A stretch of 64,000 bases of DNA from Thelephora terrestris (lineage: Eukaryota; Basidiomycota; Agaricomycetes; Thelephorales; Thelephoraceae). Numbering within the stretch: the first letter of the stretch is position 1; every line of letters begins with the position of its first letter. The translations under genes were made by a program, and so were the position numbers. The stretch is from the NCBI GenBank assembly GCA_015956445.1, contig WIUZ02000018.1, positions 620,001 through 684,000 on the forward strand. Direction: 5' to 3'. The notes under the pieces are model-generated. The model saw only the letters and a program-made list of their open reading frames with translations, made no database searches and was not told the DNA's origin. Below are positions 53,298 through 63,700 of the stretch, piece by piece.

Positions 53298-54998
53298 GTG
53301 ACTCATTCTCATTCGCTCGGGGCACCACCTAATTACCCGCTGACAGCTCACGCCATCCAAAATCTCGAGGCACGAATCCAGCACGACGGAAAGCAGGCAA
53401 CTCGCCTGAAGCGGCTCAGAAACTCCCTCCTCAACGTTTCGGTGTACCTCCCTCCTGAGACCCTTGGTCATATCTTTTGGTGGAACGTCGTCTCTGGAGT
53501 GAGTTCCACTGGCAGGATCTCAAGGAACACATTCAACTTTCTTCTCGTGTGCCGTTATTGGTTTGATGTGGCAACCTCGACCCCTTCCCTGTGGGCATTC
53601 GGGGGAACATCCCTCCGTGAATGTGTAGCATTTCATCGCTACTCGGGCGCCGTTCCTCTATACCTCAACCTCGTCGACGTAAACTCAGACCGCGAGATCA
53701 GGGATGCCAGCGGCGTACTCCAAGATTGCAATGTCCAGGAAAGGATCCGCCATCTTCACGTCAACACCTCTCCCAGAACACTTGCAAAAATTCTTTCCCT
53801 CATGTCCACACCACAACCGTCCTCGTCTCACTCCCAAATCCAATCCCTCCTGCTAATGGTCGAGGGGCCGTGGAACACCGAACGTCCCGAGGAATTGCCG
53901 GACGTGACCAACTTTCTCGATTCCCGCTCTCTCCCCGAACTTCGGTTTCTCCGCCTTCGTGGTTGCGATGTGGGATGGGAATCTCTCATCCGCAGGACCT
54001 CGGAGTTGACCCACCTCTTCATTCACGCTCGCGATAGATCCACGCGTCCGACTGTCCTAGAACTCGCCTCCTTGTTGGCTAGGAACAGCGCCCTCGAGGA
54101 AATCAACCTCTCACTTGAGATTTCTTCGACTTCCCAGGATTCCTTCCCAATTTCCATCTTACTCCCTCACCTTCGCCGTTTATTGGTTCACGGGAACGCC
54201 GCTGGCCACGCCCAGCTGCTCAACCTTCTCAGATTTTCGAATAAGCTCAAGCAAGTCAAGACCGATCTCCTCCTCGACGGGATCGTAACGGATGTCGCCG
54301 CAGCTCTCACGCCATTTCTACCCGACCTCTTCCTCACGTGTCAACCGAGTGACCTTGCCATACACATTGTATATGCTCTGGTGGGTCTGAGCATAAACCT
54401 TACTCGACCCGGTGAGCGGGGTGACCCAGAAGATTTCCTGATGCTCAGGATTTCGTCCCTCGACATGGGGTTCTGGGATGTCGCTCCCACTCTGCCGGAA
54501 GAGGTTGCCAAGCGGCTGCCTACCGCATACATAACGGGTCTGAGCATCAGGAGGTACTCCGGGTTGTTTAGGCAGGATTTCCGGCGCCTGTTTCAGATGG
54601 TTAGCGCCGTCCAGGAATTTCGTGTCACCGACTCCGCCATCAATGACATCGTTCAAGTTCTTGCCTCTACACCGTCCACCGAGGAAGGAGGTGAACCCAC
54701 CCCCCTCCCGCGCCTTCACACCTTCCGTCTAAAGGACATCAATTTCGCGTCGACCTCACACGTCCATCCACCTCGGTCATCTCCTAGAGCAGAGGTACCG
54801 AGACGGCTTACCGTTGGGGAAACTCTCGATGGCATATTGTCCGCATATCGGTTGGGACGTGTGTTCGGGGTTTGGGGGGTACCTCGGAGACCACTTTTGT
54901 TGGGATCGACAACGGGTCTGTGGGACTTGCAATACCAGGTGGAGCGATTTGGACTAGGTTGGGATTTTTGGCTTCTGGTTTTGGTTTTTCGACGGTAG
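53298..54998 (+). CDS. F-box/LRR-like protein
   Basis: A long open frame (about 566 codons). After a helical lead (IQNLEARIQHDGKQATRLKR) comes the F-box LPPETLGHIFWWNVV with the second half FLLVCRYWFDVATSTPSLWA, a classic Agaricomycete arrangement. LRR-like strands follow (LPELRFLRLRGCDVGWESLI; LPHLRRLLVHGNA; LPRLHTFRLKDINF). The first ~16 codons may be intron rather than coding: GTGAGT at 53,285 and CTGACAG before 53,347 form a good intron, which would put the true start upstream (an ATG at 53,223 is close but out of phase). Known role of F-box proteins: substrate receptors of SCF ligases. The C-terminus (LWDLQYQVERFGLGWDFWLL) is usual for the type. Appears intact. Confidence 0.85.
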   Translation: MTHSHSLGAPPNYPLTAHAIQNLEARIQHDGKQATRLKRLRNSLLNVSVYLPPETLGHIFWWNVVSGVSSTGRISRNTFNFLLVCRYWFDVATSTPSLWAFGGTSLRECVAFHRYSGAVPLYLNLVDVNSDREIRDASGVLQDCNVQERIRHLHVNTSPRTLAKILSLMSTPQPSSSHSQIQSLLLMVEGPWNTERPEELPDVTNFLDSRSLPELRFLRLRGCDVGWESLIRRTSELTHLFIHARDRSTRPTVLELASLLARNSALEEINLSLEISSTSQDSFPISILLPHLRRLLVHGNAAGHAQLLNLLRFSNKLKQVKTDLLLDGIVTDVAAALTPFLPDLFLTCQPSDLAIHIVYALVGLSINLTRPGERGDPEDFLMLRISSLDMGFWDVAPTLPEEVAKRLPTAYITGLSIRRYSGLFRQDFRRLFQMVSAVQEFRVTDSAINDIVQVLASTPSTEEGGEPTPLPRLHTFRLKDINFASTSHVHPPRSSPRAEVPRRLTVGETLDGILSAYRLGRVFGVWGVPRRPLLLGSTTGLWDLQYQVERFGLGWDFWLLVLVFRR

Positions 54999-56255
54999 CG
55001 AGCGCGGGAATCGCTTTTCTGTTTGCGAAGAGGTACGGGAGTCGGGAGAGGCATTTATATCTCAATCTGACATTACTCTCCAGATGATATCACGACGTTT
55101 GACTGGGATCACCTGACTTTCGAAGGTGCGCGACTCATCAAGTTTCTCTTGCCGATATACCCCACGTTTCTGCTCTCCATTGTTGCTAGCGAGTGCTTTC
55201 TTGGCTTTGTACAGGTCTTCTGTTGGCGTTGTGTACTACCTTACACCTACTAATTCATAAAATGTTTATTCCTGGCTCTTCCAACACGACTTCACGGGAT
55301 CCCCGCCCCGACAGTGGCAAGACCCACCCGCTTATTCGACCACCGTCCTCACACAGGCTTCTTTGGGTTTGGGTCTCCCTCATGTTGTGCCTTACCATGG
55401 AGCCTCATCTTCATTTCTGGATATCACCACACTCTGAAATGTTTCTGGCAACCGGCATGACCTCGATACCGGTGTCGCACGGTCAATCATATGCAAGGCT
55501 AAAAGCCTCCAGAAACTTCGGAAAGGTCCTCCCACACCACCGCAGGCTGTCCAGGGAGCTCAACCACATTTTGCAATCGAGGGCAAGGGAAAGGAGGGTG
55601 AACCGGAGAGTCCTGCCAAGGGTGTTTCAAGGAAGTCCTCTTTCTGGCGTCGCATTCAGCACCAGAGAAATCACTCCCTCCCACCCCAAACCCACCGGCT
55701 GATGGAAAGGGCCTTGTCCAAAAGACTGCGATCCCCATGGGAGAAGATCCCACATTGCCGTCTCGCGCTCCCTCCCTCTCCGCCCTTCCCTTTCCACGTC
55801 ACATTACCCAAGCCACATCTTCCCTTTCACAATTTGAAAAAAAAAAAAATACGCGAGGGTTTTTGGTTTTTTTTCAAATCGCATTCTGATATTGAACTTA
55901 ATTTCGTAATGTACGGTTCCATTCGCTATCAAGCCAAATACCTCACGCACCTGTATGAAGTTGGGCTCCATGGCATCAATGAGGGGGTGAACTTGGCCGC
56001 CGGTGGTGTGATCAACTTCTTGAAGGTCTTGCAGAAGTAACCTGAGGACAACGGCTCTCTGGAGATGCATTCCTCAGTGGCGCGGTTGAAACGAGTACGA
56101 TCTAAGTGCCTTGTGAGGTTAGTGTAGGGTCCCAGTTATGACAGAGTAGCTGCCATGACCGACACAGGGGGAACTGCGCACAATGGTACAACAGCCCATC
56201 CTAATCTGGACTTGTGTTTATACCGCTTTTCCTACCTCTCCCCCACTCCCCAACC
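54999..56255. other. Region with coding remnants, no gene called
   Basis: Around 55,260-55,700 three frames compete; the +2-type reading with KAKSLQKLRKGPPTPPQ looks protein-like but has no motif. 55,910-56,040 encodes a short MYGSIRYQAKYLTHLYEVGL frame with no identity. A T/A-rich block sits at 55,837-55,885. Confidence 0.3.
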
Positions 56256-58024
56256 ATGTTAATCCACAACCTTGCTGAATGCGTCCCTGTCCAAGAGGAT
56301 GCCATTGAAGAAGTTTCCTGCATGCTTGATCCCAACGCACCGGTGTGCAATGCATGGAACGCTGTCAGAGAACCCCTATGGGGCAAAGGCCTAGAGAATC
56401 TGGAGAGTACGGAGCCTGTTGAGCGGGACGACGCACCTATCCAGGACTTCCCTGAGCTTCCCTCCCCCCGGTCTGTCCTAAAGGTCCCTCAACCTGCACT
56501 CTCGCTCTGGCTACTACCCAATGATCGAATCTTGGACCGGTCCACCTACCATGCGGCTGAGGAGTCAATCGTGTCAAACGCCATTCGTCACTCTGACGTT
56601 TTTGTGGCCAGTGGAACGCCTGGAATCGGTCCGTTCCTCTCTCATTTCATTGTTTGATGAATCTAATCTTCAGTTAGGGAAGTCTTTCTTTCTCCTTTGG
56701 CTCCTGTTGCGCCGCCTTGCACTTGGGCTTCCGACGGTATTACAATACAATGAATCTTGCGCTTTCCTCTTCAACAAAGACGGTCTTTCTGCATTTACAC
56801 ACCTGTGCAACCCTGATGTTTACAGCGCCTTGAACTTAAGCAGGCACAAAGATGGTACTGGTCGGATTTGGGCCCTGATCGACACCAACCCAAAACTTCC
56901 TCGTCCTGCTGGTATCTTCAGGTGTAATTCACCCTTCTTTATTGTCAATGCGGTTTCTCCACACTCCCTTCATGATGACTCTAACCACCCCAATCATTCT
57001 GGTTGGCTCAGCAAATTGAATTCCAAGACGTTTTACATGGAACCCTGGTCTTTCCCAGAAATCCTCCAAGCGTGCGTAAATTCAACTCAACAGTCAAGCG
57101 CTCAAAGGTTGCAATGCTCATGTTCGCTTTTTCTACAGCCGCCCATTCCTTGGCAGAGGTGGCCTCACAGAGGAGCAACTCTGGTACATGTACAGCGAGT
57201 ATGGTGCATCTCCTAGGACCTTGGTCCAATATGCCACTAGACCACAAGAATATGCAACGCGTCTCAATGAAGAGGTCAACCGAATTCCTACCAACGGCTT
57301 GCGAGCTCTTACATTAGTCTCAAAATCCCATGCCCCTTCACACTGCATCGTCACCATACATCCACTCCCAGGCGACCCTCTTGACTATCGAGTAGGGTTT
57401 GCTTCTCGGCATGTGTTTGAGATGGTTTGGGAGAGGTACATTCATAATAAGATCGAAGATATCAAGCACTTCTACGATCTATTCAGCCCCACCTCGATCA
57501 CCGCCGCTGCAGCAGGGTGGATCTTTGAACTCCGGATGCATCAACTCCTTCCAACGAAGCAGACCATTAAACTGTCCGCCATTTCTGGCCACTCTGCACA
57601 AAGGAACTTCCGCTTTGACCTCTACAATCAATCAAACGATCCAACTGTCCTTGATTTGCCTGCATCAGACACACAAGAGCTCAACGACGAAATAGCCAAA
57701 CTTGAGGAAAATTGCTACTACCGCCCAAAATCCACCAATTATCCTGCAATCGATTCATTACTCCTCATTCAAAGTCAACAATCGCACATCCTCCTAATGT
57801 TCCAGTTCACTCGAGCCCAGAAATCACACGATGCAAACCTGCGTGTTTTGCAGAGTCTTGACAGGTTGCAACTCCCTCCAGGAACCAAGAGGTATTATAT
57901 CGCAGTCACCCCTGATGACATTACGCTGACAATAGTGGTCCCTCCGCAGTATTTCCAGAAGGGAGGAGTGTTCGATGTATTTCACTTTCCAGTTACAACC
58001 AAGTATTTGTTCTCGGGTAAATAA
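56256..58024 (+). CDS. Crinkler/RHS-like protein: P-loop NTPase plus PD-(D/E)XK-type nuclease-like C-terminus
   Basis: Three exons (56,256-56,628; 56,678-57,071; 57,139-58,024) give 550 aa. Start MLIHNLAECVPVQEDAIEEV. Walker A GTPGIGKSFFLLWLLLRR is split by intron 1 (around residue 125), as in the gene at 41,998. A middle region has RIWALIDTNPKLP (Walker B-like) and SEYGASPRTLVQYA. The C-terminus has YYRPKSTNYPAIDSLLLI followed by LLMFQFTRAQKSH: an aspartate, then a Q-x-T on the next strand, the arrangement of restriction-endonuclease-fold domains in Crinkler/RHS-type effectors. Known: these families combine a regulatory NTPase with a nuclease and are thought to act in conflict or as effectors. 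In this fungus the role is inferred. The gene looks whole; no secretion signal is evident. Confidence 0.72.
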
Positions 58025-58117
58025 TTAGGCCAGACCATCCGTTCAAGATCAAGATATCATCGTACTACAAAGTTGAGAAGCAATGTCATTCCGCAATGCA
58101 CTTTTCAACGCCCCAGT

Positions 58118-58290
58118 TGTTGAGCAGGTAGAGTATATTCTATACTACTACATGGCGTACTCTAGTTCTTACCTGAGAGGGGAAGATATAGTAGTGCAAG
58201 TGGGAGAGAGAGAGAGAGAAGCGATTGATTGATCTATGGACACATGAGGGGTATATATACTATCTACTCTAACGTTACCGGCGCCAGGGG
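58118..58290 (-). mobile_element. LTR fragment (family of 14,723-15,076)
   Basis: The reverse complement matches the TATA/R-U5 half of the solo LTR, from the TATATATA box to the CTGCTCAA end. The other half is missing, so it is broken. Confidence 0.7.
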
Positions 58291-58786
58291 CGCCAATCCC
58301 CGACTCCCTTTGTTATTTAGGATTTTTCTTAGTTTAGTACCAGAAGAAGCCCTTGGTTGTTCATCCACACGAAAATCAGACAATCCATATTTTTTATTAG
58401 CTGGAGAAACGGGACGACACTCCTAATGGTCGATCGGTCTTGTGACAGTCCCTCCACCTCTTTCACCTGCCGCCGTGTTGACAACACTGATTCCTCGACT
58501 CCTGCCTCCAGTTCCACCCATTTTGAGGTCTTAGGGTATGCTATGGAGCAAGTCTCGGTCGGAATTTTGCCAGGAGGGGTAGCTTTGTATCCAGGAGGAC
58601 GAGCAACGATTTCAGGCCCACCACTTCAACAATAGACGCGTTGGCCGGGTTGGGACCAGGTGGTGTCGCTGGGGTTTGGAGTAGTTGGAGCCCATGGATG
58701 GGTGAAGGCAGGCTCGCTCTCCATAATCAAAGTGGGTCAGAGGCTGACCAGGATTTACACACAGACTTCAAGTTTGTACAGAATTC
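58291..58786. other. Host flank of the Helitron, no gene recognised
   Basis: A plus-strand frame (58,357-58,635) has Ser/Thr-rich and Gly-rich stretches but no family motif. Confidence 0.35.
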
Positions 58787-58800
58787 TTAGGGCCTCGGCA

Positions 58801-58831
58801 AAAACATCGACCCGTCGCGGGTCGATGTTTT
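58801..58831 (-). other. Helitron 3' terminal hairpin
   Basis: Arms AAAACATCGACCCG and CGGGTCGATGTTTT, perfect over 14 bp around a TCG loop, 10 nt from CTAA on the minus strand. In Helitrons this structure terminates the transposed strand. Confidence 0.7.
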
Positions 58832-59090
58832 CCTTCCGCGTGGCCACTGCCGAGTCAAGCCCGTCTTGCCTGTTTGGCCCCCCGGCCTGTAAGTCTAGGA
58901 GCTTACAGTTACGATGGCATTGAATGGGTGCCGTGTACACATCATTTTTTATTTACTTTAGCTCTTGGTTGTTTATTTGTGCTGCTGTTTCGCGTTCGCT
59001 CCATGTCTGAATAACCACGCTCTTTGTTACAGCACAATACAAACACAAACATTCACCAAATACAGGGCTGGATTGGACACTAAACTGACC

Positions 59091-59240
59091 AAACACTGAA
59101 CCGACTGAACACTGAACCGACTGAACACTGAACCGACTGAACACTGAACCGACTGAACACTGAACCGACTGAACACTGAACCGACTGAACACTGAACCGA
59201 CTGAACACTGAACCGACTGAACACTGAACCGACCGAACAC
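59091..59240. repeat. 16-bp minisatellite
   Basis: About nine tandem units of ACTGAACCGACTGAAC, nearly perfect, with worn units at both ends (59,081 and 59,241-59,270). It lies between the Helitron hairpin and its companion gene; the open frames crossing it are repeat artefacts. Confidence 0.95.
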
Positions 59241-59284
59241 GACACCATCTGAACACTAAACACTAAAGAAACTGAGTGCTAAAT

Positions 59285-60621
59285 TTAAAGCTCCTCGTCA
59301 TCGGAAGGGGGAAGGCGTTTGGAAGGACCAGGATCGTAATAGGACCGCTTGGATGGGCCGGGGACCGCAGAGCCAGAAGGTCGCTTTTTGGGACCAGTGT
59401 CCCAAGAAACCATTGTATCTCCAACGACTTGGATGCGGTCGAAGATGAACAAGTAAGGGCGGTTGATGGTAGCCTTGTCGGCAATGTTATACCTTTTACA
59501 AAAGTCAGCGTGAGAGTGTGAAGCGACTATGAAAGGAGGGATGAGACTTACATCTTCATCGAGCCACGGATTGCGATAACGGTGCCCTCGGGGATGGAGG
59601 TCTTGTACTGGGATGGGTGGACACGACGTCCATTGGCTTCAAAGACTGGCGGAACAACCATCTCGTAGCGGCGATAGGCGTTGTTTGCCTTCAAACCCCG
59701 GTAGCGGCCGAGTGGGTCCGGGATGTCGCTGAAGAGGACACGTGGGTCCCCTTCGTCATCATCAGGGGAAGACGGGGTGCTGTCTGATGCAACGGGTGAA
59801 CACAACATAAGATGGTTGGGAGATGTTGCACGTACTGGGGTTCAACGACAAACGACCTGCAGAAGTAGTCAGTTAGCCTCGGTTCTAATTCAGTCAAGGG
59901 CCCAATAAATACGCACCCCTCTGACCCCTCACGCGAAGCACACCAGGCTGCCTCGCTCCCCTGAACTGTGGGAAGAGGGCCGAGCTGAGGATCGGGACAA
60001 CGTAGAACCTAAGGTTCTTCTCTTGCTTGATGAACGGCTTGACAGAGAGAACTGGCTTGACAGTGCTATCATCTTCATTGTTGGCAGCGGCTGGGTGCGC
60101 GTTAGATGGTGGAGAGCTGGGGGGGGAATAAGAAGAACAAACTGAGTTCCATGCGCTGATCAGCAGCCTCCTGGATGCTGAGAAAGAATTCGAATGCGGC
60201 TTGGTTGTGTTCGAAGAACTTGTCGGGGAGCAAAGCGTCCTCGGGTAGATCTTTGTTGGCAAACCTAACGGCAAACCCAACTTTTGCTTTTGCCATCTCA
60301 CTTGCGACAATGTCCGGCATCTGAAAGTAAGGCGTCAGTGATGGGAGATTGAAGGCAGAAAACATAACGTGCCCATTCATCACCAGGGAGGCTGAAGTAA
60401 GCACCCGACTTATCACCGATGATGTCGTAGGCAACCTTGCCAACGAATGTGACCGAGGCTTCTGTCTCCCTGTTGGGCATAAACCAGACGAAGCCCTGCG
60501 AAGTCCTCTGAGGGTTCCTCGCAAGGTCTATCTCTCCGAAGTCAGCGCGGTCGGTGCCGGGGACAAAGTGGATGGTAGCGGGGTCGTCAAGAATGGCAAG
60601 CAGATTGTTTTGGAACGACAT
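59285..60621 (-). CDS. Helitron companion protein, unknown (possibly ssDNA-binding)
   Basis: A multi-exon minus-strand gene starting MSFQNNLLAILDDPATIHFV. Blocks in order: GFVWFMPNRETEASVTFVGK; PDIVASEMAKAKVGFAVRFA and AAFEFFLSIQEAADQ (60,310-60,160); KPFIKQEKNLRFYVVPILSS (about 60,030); then RYEMVVPPVFEANGRRVHPS and YKTSIPEGTVIAIRGSMKM (59,680-59,550); RPYLFIFDRIQVVGD; and a basic/acidic tail (GPSKRLPPSDDEEL). The later half (P-E-GT-V-I-R-GSM ... IFDRIQVV) has the strand pattern of an OB-fold, and Helitrons often carry RPA-like proteins; this is inference. Five exons with about 50-bp introns; the first intron is not resolved in phase. Lies 150 bp downstream of the helicase gene on the same strand. 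Confidence 0.55.
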
Positions 60622-60770
60622 GGCAAGGTTGGAATATCAGGCAGAAAAGTTCTGAGAGCGAAAAAGACAAGGAGGGAAGTCCGTCGGGATAGAGGGGATA
60701 TCCTTTAGGCGGTTAAATACGCTCCAGTGTCTCAGGAGGCTGCAACACCTTGGAGTTCCCGAGGGTTGTT

Positions 60771-63700
60771 TCAAGATAGTGGAGTGGGGCCGCAGATCGA
60801 ATAGAGTGCGATATGGATCTGGGAATTGGAATATTCCCGAAGCGTTGCCAGATTCACAGATCTGAGCCATTCGGGACGGCCGCCACGGGCAAGACCATCG
60901 TAGCCCCAACAGGAGCCATCTTCATTGGCCCACGCCCCGACAAAATGGTTACCGTTATAGTACACGGTACCAAACAACCGATATTTTATGAAGCCCGCCT
61001 CACCTCTGAGTTCAAGTGTCTCTGAGATTTCAGGTTGAGGGTGGACATTGGGGGGGATGCGTATGAACAACCACGGAGACGGCATCAAGAGGACTACGGA
61101 CGATGTGCGAGTGCCCTGACACCGGTTGCATTGAGAGGTCAATCCTCGTCTGATCTTCGCAGCAATTTGCAAATCCACAAAGAGCTGGATCGATGCCTCG
61201 GTCAGTCCATATTCAAAGTCTACGGTCCTAGCTGCATTTGTCCAAGCTGACTGCTCACACACACCGGGCACCCAAAAAGCATCTCGTTTCTCGGTACAGC
61301 CGTTGTTGCAGACAAATACCTGTGATAGGGTCTGACTCCAGCACGAGTTGATTTCAAATGCTTCAAACACCCGCAAAATGCTTGTATGTTCTTGGCCGGG
61401 TTTCGGGAACATCCTGGGGTCATATGTGGACAGAGTTGACCGAAGGTCATCCCTGCACTTTGAAAAGCACGATGGGTCACGTATGTTTGCAGGAATCATC
61501 AGGTAATCAAACATTTCACTCACGAGTTTAAACCAAGGACCGGAATTCACAAAAGCCTGTCTCATCGAGTGTGAGGAATCCTTGTACAATGAGAAGAGGA
61601 GCATGAAAAACGTGTCATATGCGCAAGAATTTGCCAACCACACACAGCCAGCGATGGGCACATCTGCATCGTCACCCATGTGATCATCTGTCATGTGATT
61701 GGAATCTAGACCCGGCAGTGAACGGCGGCAGCTCGTTTGGGGCAGAGTGGGGCTTAGGATCGGTCTGGATCCCAGGTCTGGGTCGGCGGATGTATCAGTT
61801 TCGGTCTCTGGATCTAACGGTGGCAAGATCTGACCGATTTCAAACCCATAACGGAGTTTGGTGTTATGTTCCAATCGTTCCAGTCGGCGGCACTCCTGTC
61901 TCAAGTTGCTGCTCACGGGCTTGTTGAGATGCTCAAGTGTGATTGTATCTGTGATGAAAAGACCATCACGTGTTTGGGCTCTCGACGCGGAAACATATGC
62001 AGCAAACCCGCCTTCGCTGAGATCAATCAGTACTTGTGGCAGTGTTTTCCCCTGGGCTGCATGTCCTGTAATCGCAAATGCGGGTTGGAGGTTCAACTGG
62101 GACCTCGATACGTGGACATTTCGTTTGCTACCCATGCCGTCACTCAGAATAGTGGTAAATTTCCAAGTTGTCGGTGTGAGAGGAAAGCAGTGCAGCGGGA
62201 GACCTGGAATTTGCACAGAGCTGTCGGGAAATTCGACAATGATGCATTTTGCCACTGAGTAATTGTTTGCACATGGCTCAGTGAATATCTTTCTTACCAC
62301 AGCTTGAGAACCGTTGGTAATTCCAAGCTCGGTCGAGATATTGCGATTCCTTAGGATAACAGGCATGCCTACATAAAGTGGTATGAGCCCGGGTAATGCA
62401 CCTTCGGAGGAAAAATCCGCAAGATTCAGGCCAAGGAGGCGCTTCCGTTCATCGAGAGCAGGTTCCATCCCGTCAACCATGTCATGTGCGGCACAATAGA
62501 TCAGTTCCCCGGTGCATGAGGATTTTGCTTTGCTGTTATTCAATAGCTCACGTATGAAGTTGGTGCCCACAAGCATTGTGGCCGTTCGGCGTTCGCCACC
62601 CATATTTAAACCGTGTGGGTGCCTCGTGGATTTGACAACTCGCTCGTTGAACAGTTCGACATCGCCAAGGTGACACTCTCTGATTCGAAGCCTCCCCACC
62701 GCCGCTGCAAACTCCGGATCCCCTTTCATTCTCTGTTGCTTGTCTAAGGCAATCACAGTGTTGACTGACTTCCATGCAAGCCGCCCAAGGCGTTTCTCAA
62801 TGTCGGAACTGCTCTGGGGCGCCTTGGATTGTATCGGTGTGTACAGTGGTTTGCTGCCGACCGGTGGGTACTGATAGAAATCACCTGCAAAAATGATGTT
62901 AATTCCCCCAAACCACTCGTTCTCGTTTTCTTTCGCATATCGAAGCGCGTGGTCTATTTGGGCAAGGAGTTGGGCTCCGATAAGCGAAACCTCATCAACG
63001 AACAACCACAGGACATTCCGCCACTCGTCACGGATTAAGGTGCGGTTCTTTACACTAATCCCCACAGTGTAATCCTCGTTGCTTTCCCCGGCTTTTCGGT
63101 TCCCGCGACCATGTGGCTTCAGTGCAATCGAAAGACCAAGTCCTTTGTGGACAGTCATCCCACCAATCTGCTTTGCGGATGTACCAGTTGGACCCAGAAA
63201 TCGAATGAGGTGCTGTGAGTTGTGCAATCTCATCAATTCCTGAAGTGCTCTTACTGCGTGTGTCTTTCCCGTTCCACCCGGTCCAGTCATCAGCATCCGC
63301 AACGGTTCTCTGCCATCATCGACTTTCAAAACATTCTGCTCGATGAACTTCTGTGCAATGATATCGTACACCATCTTCTGTTTCCCATTGAGACCGAAAT
63401 TTTCAGCAACCGAGCGGACAGTTTCAGCCACTGAAGAGGATGCGGCGTTTTGTTTAGTCGCCTCTGTTGCAGGAATGGGCGCTCGTGAAACCGATGGCTG
63501 CTCAAACGGGGGATGAGATGTGAGTGATTCAGTCTCACGGATGTCTGCTTGTTCACTTATGTTGCTCGCGTTTCTGCGTCTCGCCATCGTCACACTCTCC
63601 TGTTGCTTGATTGCGACTGTCCACTCTTTAAGCTGTGACGTGGTTGGTTCTGGGCAAACAAACTCATCCGTCATAGAGGCGTCACAGGCTTGAGTCTGCA

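Noticed and set aside
58801-58831. Perfect hairpin as a microRNA precursor
   Set aside because: The stem is only 14 bp, too short, and its position before CTAA fits a Helitron terminus better.
58953-59263. Open frames on the minus strand rich in SVQSVQCSVGSV repeats
   Set aside because: They are translations of the 16-bp minisatellite in several frames, with no start context or homolog.
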